64,000 nt of DNA from Colias croceus (taxonomy: Eukaryota > Arthropoda > Insecta > Lepidoptera > Pieridae): the NCBI RefSeq assembly GCF_905220415.1, contig NC_059537.1, forward strand, positions 3,261,622-3,325,621. The letters are read 5' to 3'. The translations under genes were made by a program, and so were the position numbers. The first letter of the stretch is position 1, and the number at the start of each line of letters is the position of its first letter. The notes below the pieces were generated by a model, which worked only from the letters and a program-made list of their open reading frames with translations, was not told the DNA's origin and ran no database searches. Positions 1 through 11,200 of the stretch are shown here, in pieces.

Positions 1-29
1 GATGATGGACAAATATTATGAAGAAATAA

Positions 30-1045
30 TTGAAATACTGAACACACAATAATTGAAATACTGAACACACAATAACTAATTAATTTTTGTATATTATTAA
101 GCAATATATCTAGACATACGGTAGAAAAAGAATTTGTTAGGTAGTGCTAAATGTAAATCTTATGTAAAAAATGTATTTAGTTCAGAGAGCCTATTACAGC
201 GTTAAGGAATATAATATAGAAGATGATAATCGATGGAGGGTTGTCGTGTAAGAATCACAGGACAGTTCTTTGGCATATATTATGTAGTTACATATTACTA
301 TGTACAATTAAACTGTAATAAAGAAATAAAACTTTTATTCCATTTTATTATGTACTTTTATTTATTTTTTATTATTTACAATACAATGTTTAAAAAATTG
401 ATTTCTACATTGCAAACATAGACATACATATAAATATACTAGTGGTCCGCCCCGGCTTCGCCCTTGAAATACTGAACACACAATAACTAATTAATTTTTG
501 TATATTATTAAGCAATATATCTAGACATACGGTAGAAAAAGAATTTGTTAGTGCTAAATGTAAATCTTATGTAAAAAATGTATTTAGTTCAGAGAGCCTA
601 TTACAGCGTTAAGGAATATAATATAGAAGATGATATCGATGGAGGGTTGTCGTGTAAGAATCACAGGACAGTTCTTTGGCATATATTATGTAGTTACATC
701 TAATATATAAAAATCAATGCCACTTTTCGTTGTAATTCCATAACTCGAGAACGGCTGAACCGATTTCGATAATTCTTTTTTTATTATATTCCTTGAAGTA
801 CGAGTATGGTTCTTATGTAGAGAAAACGTAAATATGTACCACGGGCGAAGCCGGGGCGGACCGCTAGGTATTACTATGTAAAATTAAACATAGTTATAAA
901 GAAATAAAACTTTTATTCCATTTTATTACTTATGTACTTTTATTTATTTTTTATTATTTACAATACAATGTTTAAAAAATTGATTTCTACATTGCAAACA
1001 TAGACACATATATATACTAGTGGTCCGCCCCGGCTTCGCCCTTGG
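30..1045. repeat. Tandem duplication of a ~420-bp unit, second copy interrupted by a Helitron
   Basis: The segment from about 52 to 465 is repeated from 467 to 1045 with few differences. A 22-bp piece ending GAACACACAAT is also doubled at 30-75. Both copies end in the reverse complement of a Helitron 3' end (CTAGTGGTCCGCCCCGGC). Copy 2 carries a 169-bp insertion (699-867). No gene is visible; the small open frames lie in AT-rich repeat. Confidence 0.8.
699..867 (+). mobile_element. Non-autonomous Helitron (169 bp) with its empty site next door
   Basis: Starts TC, ends CTAG, with a GC-rich hairpin (GGGCGAAGCCGGGGCGG) just before the end. Sits between A and T, the Helitron target. The other copy of the tandem unit (around 285-295, ttacatattac) shows the site without it. 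Confidence 0.8.
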
Positions 1046-1175
1046 TACATGTTTATGTTTTCTTTCCATAATAACCATCCTCGTACTTCAAGGAACATTA
1101 TAAAAAAATAATTATCGAAATCGGTCCACCCGTTCACGCGTGATGCCGTGACCAAGGGAAATAGGTCTGCCACTG
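1017..1175 (-). mobile_element. Helitron-like 3' part
   Basis: On the minus strand it ends with GGGCGAAGCCGGGGCGG then ACCACTAG. It shares the body segment GAACGG/ACCGATTTCGATAATT with the 699-867 element and a CACGTGATGCCGTGACC-type piece with 15,250-15,300. The 5' end is not clear. Confidence 0.55.
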
Positions 1176-1317
1176 ATATCGATATTGTGCCTAAAGCATA
1201 GAACCTCAGCGTCAACAGTAATTGATGTTATGGAGATACCCCATGATTCCTGAAATGACAACATAAATTAGGTATGTAATAAGGTTAGACGTGTTTGGTA
1301 TAATATTAATGCCTCCA

Positions 1318-1644
1318 TTAAACTAACCTGGCTCCTTTTATTCGTACGTCTGGATAAATTTCAAGAAGTAATTGTTCAACAGATTCTTTATCAAGTCGAA
1401 ATCTCAATTGAAATTCGTAAGAATCCAGGGTCGCAAAAAAAATCCACTCCTTCTCTATAATATATACTCTTTCACGCCCACTATCTTCTTCCGAAATTCG
1501 ATATAATATTAAACACTTCTCTATCACTATCTGAACTCCACATTTCGATATTGAAGCAGAAACAATGAAATAGTAAGAATGTAACTTTGACAGCATAATG
1601 ACATTAAAAATATTTATAGGAACGCGATAAACTGTCTTCTCCAT
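1318..1644 (-). pseudogene. HARBI1-like (PIF/Harbinger nuclease) N-terminal fragment
   Basis: The last 35 residues of a 108-residue open frame contain DSYEFQLRFRLDKESVEQLL and LEIYPDVR, similar in style to the N-terminal FR..K..F..LL helix of insect HARBI1-like nucleases. The catalytic DDE part is absent. A CAG/GTTAGT donor at 1328/1327 suggests this was a first exon. The upstream 70 residues have no recognisable pattern. Family call by eye only. Confidence 0.3.
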
Positions 1645-1824
1645 ACAATATGCTTACCGTTCGTTAATTATAGTAACCCTCCCATCCGTCAGTAGGAAGC
1701 CGTCGGTAAGTTGCTTGACGAGACGTTTTTTATAGGAACGATTTTCGCTTACGCTTGGTTAATTATACTACTATTCGTAACTAAAACGGATAGTTTTTCA
1801 AATATAGGAACCGGGCATAAGACT

Positions 1825-3831
1825 ACGGCTACCTCGTTCGTTGTTGGCGCATTATACCGCCCTGGATGGGCTGCGATCGGTCTTCTATCTGCACTGATTA
1901 TAAACTTAAAACGATTTCGCTCGTTTTCAGGCACCGATGCTAGGGCGGCTTTGAAGTTGCTAATGTGTGGATTTACATTATGCAACATACTCTGCAATCC
2001 TCTGATCAGACCAGAGTCCAAATTAGGGATGTGTCTACTTCGCAAGCTTGCTTGCTCTTCAAAATCGCTTACGAAATAAATTTGCAAAAATTTGGGATCA
2101 TCTGTAGGTAGCAGGGAACCGATCCTATGGTAAACTTGCCCCTGGACTTTGAATGTCGGCATGAATCAAATCATAGAAGCAGGCTTCTATGATTTGATTT
2201 GCACCAAACGATGTCATCTGGAAGGCACTGTTATAAGCACGAATGTTTTTCAAAAAATGGCTGGATTTCAGATGCTCACCATTTAGTAACACTCTTAACA
2301 GTTCTGGCGGGTCTTGCAGAGATTCCAAGCGTACCTTACCAGATGCACAACACATCCCTTTGGGCTCCCCTTTCCATTTGCGTGCTTGGCAGTAGGCACA
2401 CACTTCTTCTAAGGCACCAATATCTCCATGGGCGGCGTAGTTAATCGTGACATTGTAGTGAAACCCACTCCCTTCTTTATTTAGCCACGTTTGCTCTTGG
2501 ATATTGTAAGCCATGGATTCATCATCAGACGTCAAAAGTTGATTTACGTCACGACGAAGGCGATCTTGTTCTACTTGTGCCGCACGCTGTTCTCCCGACC
2601 AAGTTCCCCGAAACTCTTGGATCCTGTTACGTTCTTGCGATAAATGAGCTTCAATATCACCACGCATTTCGTGGTACCGAAGCCGAGCAGCTGCTTGACG
2701 TTCTTCACGCTGCTCATCTGTCTCCAACGAACGTGACAGAGCATGCTGAGAGCGATCTGCTACCAAGCGAGTTTCGCGCTCTTCTTGATTTTCGAGTGAC
2801 CGAGCAAAAGAAGTACGACTCCGCTGCGAAAATAACCTCACCTCTCGCTGAGTGTATGTCTCTGACGCGCGAGACACAGCATGGCGCTCCCGATCGCTTT
2901 CAAGTCGAACTTCTCGCGCTTCAACACTCTCGCGCGATCGAGCAGTATAAGTGCGGCTGCGCTGTGTACTCAATCTGGTCTCATGTTGAGTGTACGTCTC
3001 TGACGCGCGAGACTCAGCATGGCGCTCCCGATCGCTTTCAAGTCGAGCTTCTCGCGCTTCAGCACTCTCGCACGATCGAGCAGTATAAGTGCGGCTGCGC
3101 TGTGTACTCAATCTTGTCTCTCGTTGCGTGTACGTCTCTGACGCGCGAGACACAGCATGGCGCTCCCGATCGCTTTCAAGTCGAGCTTCTCGCGCTTCAG
3201 CACTCTCACACGATCGAGCAGTATAGGTGCGGCTGCGCTGTGTACTCAATCTGGTCTCGTGTTGAGTGTACGTCTCTGACGCGCGAGACTCAGCATGGCG
3301 CTCCCGATCGCTTTCAAGTCGAGCTTCTCGCGCTTCAGCACTCTCGCACGATCGAGCAGTATAGGTGCGGCTGCGCTGTGTACTCAATCTGGTCTCATGT
3401 TGAGTGTACGTCTCTGACGCGCGAGACTCAGCATGGCGCTCCCGATCGCTTTCAAGTCGAGCTTCTCGCGCTTCAGCACTCTCGCACGATCGAGCAGTAT
3501 AAGTGCGGCTGCGCTGTGTACTCAATCTTGTCTCTCGTTGCGTGTACGTCTCTGACGCGCGAGACTCGGCATGGCGTTCCCGATCATTTAATAGCCGCAT
3601 CTCGTATGCTCCTACACTTTCAAGCGAACGTGACAATGCATTTTGAGTGCGCATAGTATCTAATCGCGACTGGCGCGATGTACTACTTTCTCCATGTCGA
3701 TTTTCAGCATTGCGTTCTCGCATAACAGTCAACCTTGCCTCACGCTCAACGGCGGTTTCAACAGATTGAGCCAATCTCTTCCTTCGGGAATCATTTGAGG
3801 ATCGAGATAGGTTAGACCGTTTTCTGGGCAT
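1825..3831 (-). pseudogene. Helitron Rep/helicase protein, N-terminal part, frameshifted and truncated
   Basis: Start taken at MPRKRSNLSRSS (3831) rather than the longer hydrophobic extension to 3894. A disordered Arg/Glu/Ser-rich region with 46-residue repeats leads into the Helitron N-terminal domain: NYAAHGDIGALEEVCAYCQA, CCASGKVRLESLQDPPELL and HFLKNIRAYNSAFQMTSFGA. The frame then breaks at a 36-bp palindrome (2164-2199) and resumes in another frame with MPTFKVQGQVYHRIGSLLP and RYNAPTTNEVAVVLC, ending near 1825. The Rep HUH motifs and the helicase are missing, so it cannot drive transposition. Intact Helitron proteins exceed 1,200 residues. Confidence 0.85.
2850..3565 (-). repeat. 138-bp coding minisatellite in the Helitron protein
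   Basis: About five units of 46 residues (RERHAESRASETYTQ ... RSRTYTARSCES ... EAREARLESD), with unit starts spaced 138 bp (gacgcgcgaga near 2856, 2995, 3133, 3271, 3409, 3547). Diverged units flank it on both sides. Confidence 0.9.
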
Positions 3832-3839
3832 TTTGATTG

Positions 3840-4800
3840 TTTTTACTAAGCAAACAAAGATAACAGAAAAATAAATTACACACGAATTAGGCAAAGTATA
3901 CCTAAATATGAATAAAGTAAAAGACTAAAAAACAAACAAAAAGATCCTAAAATGAAAACAAATATTGCAAAAAAATAAATTGCACAACATAAACTAAAGA
4001 CAAATAATTTGATGAGATGATGATAAAATAGTGAAGAAAAAAAAATAACAGAAAAATAAAGACTAAAGAAATAAATATTAAAGGAAACAAAAATTACTGA
4101 ACGAAACGAATATTCCAAAAAATAAACTAAAGACAAATAACTTTAAGATATTATGATGATGAGAATTGAGATAGAGATAAGAGAAGTAATGTTAAATTCG
4201 TTATTCGACTGAACAATGAGCATTCAACTTTCAGATAACGTAGGTTTTACTCGCGTTTCCGTAAGAAGAAGAGGCTCCATCGGTCCTTATAATATCACCT
4301 TTTGCAAACGAAACGATAGCGCGATTCGATAATTCTAATTCGATACTAACGCTATCTAGTTAGGTAAAAGGAAACATTTTTATATGGTGATAAAATATTA
4401 TTATGATTTATAATAGAATATAGCTGTGGGTGAGTAAAAATAAATCAAGCTAGTTTCACATCACACTTATGTTTATAATACAGAACAAAAGCAATGTTTA
4501 TTTCGTACTAACGACATGACGTACCTTATTAATGAAGAAATGATAACTATCAAAAACTTATCTTATCTATGATACAATATAACACGGCATATTTTTTAAA
4601 TTATCTTGCTCAAATCTGCTCAATATTATGAGGGTTTTGTTGGAACTTGGAATTGTCAAAACTAAGTATTACATAAAAACTTTTATGCAAACAATGCATG
4701 CAAATAACTAACAACAAACATTTTAATTTTATCGAGCTGATTACCTTTTCCCCAGTTGCCTAGAAGAAATTATTGCTTAGAGAAATTAGGTGGCCTAATA
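3840..4800. other. AT-rich intergenic stretch, no gene seen
   Basis: A-rich plus strand with short repeated pieces such as taaagacaaataa (near 3990-4000 and 4128-4142). No coding pattern, RNA gene or clear transposon end recognised. Confidence 0.6.
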
Positions 4801-4805
4801 AATAT

Positions 4806-5400
4806 ACTGTATTTTTGTAAAAGAGTTAAATAAATAAAAAAATATTTAAATTATCATTTTCCATTATGTGTTAATGTGTATATTTATTTGATTTTAATGA
4901 AATTAGATGGCGCTGTTACAAAATTAACATTATACAACTTACATTACATTCTTTAAACTATGTTTCTCTTCCCAAGTTACTTTAATGACATAATTTTTAT
5001 ATTGTTAATCTAGATATTGTCAAACAACATATTTATAATATAACATACTGTATTTTTGTAAAAGAGTTAAATAAATAAAAAAATATTTAATTGATTTTAA
5101 TGAAATTAGATGGCGCTGTTACAAAATTAACATTATACAACTTACATTACAAACTATGTTTCTCTTCCCAAGTTACTTAAATGACATAATTTTTATATTG
5201 TTAATCTAGATATTGTCAAACAACTTATTTATATATATGCGTCATTTGATTATTAATTTCCAATAGTTAACGTGTGTTTGTTTTTTATAACAATTCATAG
5301 ATGGCGCTGTTTCAAATTTGTCTTTATACTGCTAAGATTCATTTAAAACTGTTTCTCTTCCAAAATTACATAAATGACGTAGTTTTTATAGTGTAAAGCT
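4806..5400 (+). repeat. Direct repeat of a ~190-240 bp segment, 2 good copies and 1 decayed
   Basis: Copies at about 4806-5040 and 5046-5232 share actgtatttttgtaaaag, agatggcgctgttac and gtttctcttcccaagttac. A third diverged copy lies at 5285-5400 (agatggcgctgtttc, gtttctcttccaaaattac). Copy 2 lacks about 40 bp present in copy 1. Confidence 0.85.
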
Positions 5401-5489
5401 TAGCATGGCTTACTCAAAAACAACATTTAAACATGAGACTTTAGATTGTACGTGTTGTCGTAGTATAGAGAATACGTAAGAAAAATAAA

Positions 5490-5792
5490 GGTTCACAGCT
5501 CCTCATCCGTAGGTGATAGCTTGATAATATGTAGCCTATAGCCTGACCCGACCTGTTAGTAATATGCATGCAAAATTTGAAGTCAATCTATACAGTACTT
5601 TTCGAGATTAGCTCGGAAATATATACAGACAAACAGACAAACAGATAAACAGACAAACAGACAAACAGACAAAAATTCTAAAAACTATGTTTTTGGGTTC
5701 TGTATCGATTATAGATCACGGCCCAAGTATTCTTTAAAAAAAATATTCAATGTACAGTTTTGACTTTCCTACGATTTTATTATATGTATAGA
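5490..5792 (-). mobile_element. Helitron-like element, 5' end at right
   Basis: Minus strand starts TCTATACATATAATAAAATC and shares a body (tgagattagc-type piece, acagacaaacagac run, gttttgggttc, gatcga/gattat) with 38,080-38,240. The left end is not clear. Contains an AGACAAAC microsatellite at about 5625-5672. Confidence 0.5.
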
Positions 5793-5829
5793 TTTCAACT
5801 GTTGTGCACCATCGACCTCAATATATTAC

Positions 5830-5987
5830 GTAATTCTCATGATTCTTGACCTAAGGTTGCCTGGAAGAGATCGCTGTATTAGCGATAAGGCCGCCTTTTT
5901 GTACTTTTTTTCTATTGTCTGTGTTTTATGTTATTATTTTGTTACTGGTGCAAATAAAGTATTCATTCATTCATTCATTCATTCATA
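5830..5987 (+). mobile_element. 3' tail of a non-LTR retroelement with (ATTC)n end
   Basis: GGTTGCCTGGAAGAGATCGC, tttagcgataaggccgcc and gtgcaaataaagtattc, followed by about six ATTC units. This is a 3' UTR type I know from lepidopteran LINE copies; no coding part remains. Confidence 0.6.
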
Positions 5988-6174
5988 TTCAACATATAAG
6001 TGAGTTTAAAACAGACTTTAAAGTTTTGGTCCTTCGAGCCGGATTTATGTGACAGTAATTTTGACATCTTGTCCATCACTCAATGCATATTAAGTTTATA
6101 ACACAAAAACAATAGCCTTGACACAGTACAGTAATACAGTGAATACGACCAAATTCAATATAACGCGAACAAAA

Positions 6175-6407
6175 TCCATACTAATATTATAAATGCGAAA
6201 GTAACTCTGTCTGTCTGTTACTCAATCACGCCTAAACTACTGAACCAATTTTCATGAAATTTGGTATGGAGATATTTTGATACCCGAGAAAGGACATAGG
6301 CTACTTTTTATCCAGGTAAAATGACGTAATCCCGGAAATCCCACGGGATCGGGAACTATGCGGGTTTTTCTTTGACTGCGCGGGCGAAGCCGCGGGTGGA
6401 AACCTAG
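6175..6407 (+). mobile_element. Non-autonomous Helitron (233 bp)
   Basis: Starts TCCATACTAATATTATAAAT, ends GCGGGCGAAGCCGCGG then GTGGAAACCTAG; inserted between A and T. Near-full copy of the family also seen at 59,710-59,932. Confidence 0.75.
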
Positions 6408-6639
6408 TGTTATACACCACTATTTTTTAATCAGTACATAAAATTTTACAGGGTGTTAAGTACCTTTAACCAATCATATTTGTGTAAGAAATAATTAAAA
6501 ACACTAACAAACAGAAATGTCCCAAAATTGTCCACATAAATATGTAAAAATTGTTAAACCTATTCTTAGTCAATGACCCACACTAAATAGGTATTGTGTT
6601 GTAATTTTCTAGCGTACGATTTCGAATAGGTCCGCTGGA

Positions 6640-7085
6640 CAGCTCCATTGATAAATTCCGGCAAACTCGCGTCGCAGCTCGCCATCCTTCACCCCGCCAC
6701 CCCCTTTCCCTCTGTGGCCTGCGCCCGCGTCGCAGTTCGCAGTTCGCAGTTCGCACCCCAACGCCGAACGCGTTGCGACAACGGACAAACAGTGCCTAAT
6801 TGTTAGCGGAAGTGAAAACTTGCTTTTTTTCGTCGCGTTTGTTTACGTTTTTCCCGGTACAATATCATATCAATTCATATCACGGGATTATGTACTTATG
6901 CTTCGTGCGTTCTTTTTGAGTGGAGAAAATGCGAGTGCAGCAGTACGTATGTACAGATAATAGTACCCGAGTCCCGAACGCTCGATCGCCAAATGTACGA
7001 ACCGTCGTGGTAAATGCTTACCAGCAGGCGTTGTCACAAAATGCTAACGTGTAATGTACTAGCGTATTTTTAAGAGGATCCTCGA
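6640..7085. other. GC-rich patch with no recognised gene
   Basis: Much richer in G+C and CpG than its surroundings from about 6650 to 6800, with a short tandem cgcagttcg run (6731-6755). It could be a promoter or 5' exon of an unseen plus-strand gene, but no coding signal or TATA/Inr arrangement is convincing. Confidence 0.35.
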
Positions 7086-7099
7086 CGTAGTACGAATGT

Positions 7100-7239
7100 C
7101 GAATAACGCTGCGGTTCATGAATTTCTCACAGCGGAGTTTGGAAGTCAGTGGATTGGTCGAGGCGGGCCTGCTGCTTGGCCTCCTCGCTCACCTGATCTC
7201 ACACCCTTGGACCTCTTTTTGTGCAGTGAAATTAAGTGA
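7100..7239 (+). pseudogene. C-terminal scrap of a DDE transposase (mariner/Tc1-like)
   Basis: One frame reads HEFLTAEFGSQWIGRGGPAA, then WPPRSPDLTPLDLFLCSEIK and a stop. WP.RSPDL.PLD.FL is the conserved block holding the last catalytic acidic residue of many insect mariner-like transposases. Only about 45 residues remain. Confidence 0.75.
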
Positions 7240-7444
7240 ACAAAAGTGAGCCGGTTAGTGTCGAACAATAATTAAAACAGCGCGTATTGGATGAAGTGAA
7301 AAGACAAAAAAACATACCTACTTACTTCTCTCGTTAAAAAACAATTTAATAAAACGTGCACGTCTGTGTATTGATAATGGTGGTGGACATTTTGAAGGAC
7401 AATTTTATTATTGAAATACTTGTAAGGTTAGTTAAGATAATTGT

Positions 7445-7605
7445 AAATACCAGCTGATTCTAACTTCACACGCCAAAATCGTTTTTTCTTTCAATACAGA
7501 TTAGGTATTGTAAAAAACAGCTGATTCTAACTTCTTAAACACGCCAAAATCGTTTTTTCTTTCAATACAGATTAGGTATTGTAAAAAACAGCTGATTCTA
7601 ATTTC
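7445..7605 (+). repeat. ~72-bp tandem repeat, about 2.5 copies
   Basis: Units contain cagctgattctaacttc, cgccaaaatcgttttttc and atacagattaggtattg, at about 7450, 7517 and 7588 (last one partial and diverging). Confidence 0.9.
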
Positions 7606-7619
7606 TTAATTTATACGTC

Positions 7620-8100
7620 AAAATTCGATTTTGATATTGTTTGCTTTGTAATTGCATACCTACGTACCTATTTAATTTATTGTAAAAAAGTAATTATGCC
7701 GATCCTAAGCCCGGATGAAGTATGAAGGGGAGATTTGAATTTAGGAAATTAAAATAAATAAAGTTAGTAACTACATCTCTTGTTTCATTTTATTGCCCAA
7801 AGTTAGGTAATACTATCAATGAATAAGTGAATGAACTCTGCAATGTGTCTATGATTTTAGTGAGACTTTCTTAAATAAACAAATGATTATATCTTTGCTA
7901 TCTATCGATATTATGTAATTCTAACATCATGATCACGACAATAAAGTATTCGCTAACATGTCCTTAAAGTTTTTGTACTGATTTAAAAATAGTGGTGTAT
8001 ATAGGAAAAATTTATTTTGCACAATTTGATCTACAACCAAAACACCCTTCACTTACAGTATAAAATGTCCTTTAATAAATGAAGTTATTAAGCTATAAAC
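7620..8100. other. AT-rich stretch downstream of the visible KIF21 stop
   Basis: If KIF21 ends at 8104 this would be its 3' UTR; AATAAA-like strings exist on the minus strand but so do many by chance. No WD40-coding exon recognised. Confidence 0.4.
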
Positions 8101-8103
8101 CAA

Positions 8104-8257
8104 CTAACCCTCACCATTACTATGCGTCCAATCTAACACTCGCACACAATGGTCCCTCGAGCCCGTAGCGAGTCGATCACCATCAGATAGAGAGACTCGC
8201 GCCATACACATCACAGCTGCTGTGTGACCCGACCATGTCTTGTACATGCATTCTAGC
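8104..8257 (-). CDS. KIF21: KIF21 visible exon 24: WD40 blade 4, end uncertain
   Basis: Encodes [20 protein letters not shown], then [19 protein letters not shown] and a stop (TAG, 8106-8104 on the minus strand). The WSGHT..V...TGSRDH pattern is the KIF21 blade before three more blades. A consensus donor, G/GTGAGG, sits at 8115/8114, eleven bases before the end of the stop, so the stop may be intronic read-through and the exon may end at 8115. No further WD40 exon was recognised from 8.1 kb to the window start. Confidence 0.85.
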
Positions 8258-11200
8258 CTGTGAATAGATGGCAAGAATTTAATATTCGATTTGTAGAATA
8301 AAAAATGGACCTTCTACGTTGTTTTGGAAAACAATTAAAACATATTTTCTTATTATAATCTCTTAAAATCTACACCACAATATATAAAATCTCTCTTAGT
8401 ACTTTAAAATATCATTTGTTAAAGTTTAATATAATTTATAATATGTATTAAAGTATCATTTATACGTTCTTTCTTCCGATAATTAACAGTAAGTATTATA
8501 AGAAAAATATAAGAACAATTAACAATCTGGTACTTACATCCTCAAATCCCAGAGCCTTAGTTTATCGCCCGCAGCTGTATACAGTCTATTCGGATCAGCG
8601 AGCGCTATTGCTGTAATCGTGCACTCTCCACCGCGTACTGCTGCGTTTGCACCCGATGCACCTGATGACCTGTAAATTTTATTATTATCGCAAATAATCA
8701 CTAAGGGCGATTTTGTCACCAAGTTTCCTGTATTCTGCATTTATTTCCTGTTTAATAAAAGTTCGTCTTAGTGACACTAAATCTGTTACCACGTAAGTCA
8801 CCCCACACATGGTGCATTGTCACGCCAACCAAACTGAAAAACCTTTTAACTTATTAACCGACTTCAAAAAAAAAAAAAGCGGAGGTTATCTATTCGGCCG
8901 GTATAATTTTTTTTTGTATGTATGTACACCGATTACTCCGAGATTTCTTAACCGATTTACGTGATTCTTTTTTTGTTCGATGCGATATGGTTTCGAATTG
9001 GTCCCATAAAAATTATATTCGGATAGGCCCGGTAGTTTTTATTTTATGAGCATTTTTGTCTGTATTCGATGACTTAATTGAAATGTAGCAAGTAAATATA
9101 AATTTATAAAGAATAGAAAAAATCATCTCAATAGATGGCGCGCGGTGTGTCCCTTAAGACACATAAAACTGAAAGAATAGAATAAATTCGATTGCTCAGG
9201 CGGGTCACGAGTGGCTGAGTTGGTTAGGCATCCGCCCCGGAATGGCGCGAAGGATGCGGGTTCGAGTCCCGCCTCGTGATCGAATTTTTCAAATTAATTT
9301 TACTTTAAGTCAATTTGATTAATTAATTCGAATTAATCAAATTGACTTAATTTTATTATTTTGTATTTGTGATTATCGTTTTTCGTAGAAAATGGTTAGA
9401 TATTGTGCTGTTTACGGATGTATTTCATCAGAAAAACGCGAATTTTTTTTACGCTAGTCACAAATGTGCCAACCATAAAGCGTTAACACACACATTTGCA
9501 GTCTCTACAGTGTGACTGTCAAAACGATAATTTTGTATGGAGTGTCCGGGGTGTGCCCGTGCACCGACATCAAACCTTTTTAGTAAATAGCACATCTAAA
9601 TAATATGTAGTAATTAATAATATCAAATCTTTTTTATTTTTTACTTTTCCGTTTTTGAAGTCGGTTGTTTTTAACGTAGTTATTTTTATTTTGATACATG
9701 TTTTACAAACTTTTTTTCATTAAGAACTCACCACAGAGTAGCCACAGGAGTGTTGGTCCTCGTGTCGAACAGACGTACTGCGGCACCAGCAGCGGCCGTC
9801 ACCAGCCTCGCGTCTTGTGAGCTGCTCTGCCCCGCTGCAAGTGCACCAACCCCACCGCCACACCAGGCTCGCCACGCCTCGCGACCCGCGGTGAGATCCC
9901 ACCCGCGAACTGTGCGGTCTGTGAACGGTATACACAAATTCATTTACAGAGATTTTAGACAACATAAAAATCTCAGAAAAAGTTTGCTTAGCTAAAGATG
10001 GGAAAAGAAAACAGCTGACATGACAGTTTTGCTTTATATTTAACTGTTTTTGGAACAAAACTAAATAACGACAAATAAAGAAGTAAGACAACTTCAGAAA
10101 AAAAAGGTATTAAGTTCATCTTGGACCATCATCTCACTTTTTTGACTCGTGCAACAAAATGTCAATTTAGCGTTTAAATACACTTACCTACACCACCGCT
10201 ATAAATTCCGTTCGGTACTGCAGCCAGCGCAAGCGCAGCGCCCACGTGTCCCTCAGCGACGTGCGTACACTGTAACCATGTGTTAGTCGCGCCCGTGCTT
10301 GTTCTCTGTGGAAAACAATCCATGTTTAAGACAATAACATAAAAATTAATAAATTTATGGTTGTGTATTCCAAAACTGATTTTATATTTAATAAGTTAGC
10401 TATATTCTATGCAATAATCATTGATTTCCTAATAATTTTGGGTTTACATAATCGCAGCATTCACGATAGCCATTATAAACTTGGATACAATATAAAATTT
10501 TATAACAATATTGTTTTTTCAAAATTTTTATGTCAGGAAAGAGCAAGAAGCTCGCACTTTACAATTGAACTTTTTGACGTTGTTATTTGAAGATTCACAA
10601 CTACACACGTAATAGGATAATCACTAAGACACGTACCTTAACAGTCATCTCTCTCACAGTGCCAGTAGGCGCTTGATCCGAGGCCACCCCAGCAAGCCTC
10701 TGGAACACATCTTCATCACGAGCTCGTCTTGCAGCTCCAGGTGACGCTGGAGGTGTTCCCTCCACACCGGACACCACTGACGCCTCTCTATACCCGCTTA
10801 TATGTTAGGATGGAGCGATCGTGAAGTTTGTTATGTTCTAGAACGTTCTCGGTTTAGTTGTGTTTGAGAATGGAATTTAGATTTGTTTATATGTAACTAT
10901 AGCAACGTATACACAAATGAACCCAATTTTGTTGTCGTTTTAGAAGTGTGATAGGTAAGTCAATTAATTTTAGTGGTGAATTTGGAAAATGGAATTAAGG
11001 TTTTTTTGTAGGTTATAGCAATACGTTACTAAAGCAACGGTAAATGCACCAATGGGTTTTGTTTAGTTAGTAAGTACGTAGTGGAGTTAGTACAAACTTC
11101 ACAAACGCTTGTTACACAATAACAAAATATTAGTAATGATAATGTATCAAATATTTAAAGTAGGTTTAAGTATTTTGTCAATAAGGTATTTTGAGTTTAT

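Noticed and set aside
2577..3656. 359-codon plus-strand open frame
   Set aside because: It is the antisense of the 138-bp minisatellite in the Helitron protein; the sense frame has the recognisable Helitron domain.
9202..9280. A functional tRNA gene
   Set aside because: The core has A and B boxes, but it sits in a repeated SINE unit found four times here and I could not fold a clean full cloverleaf with confidence.
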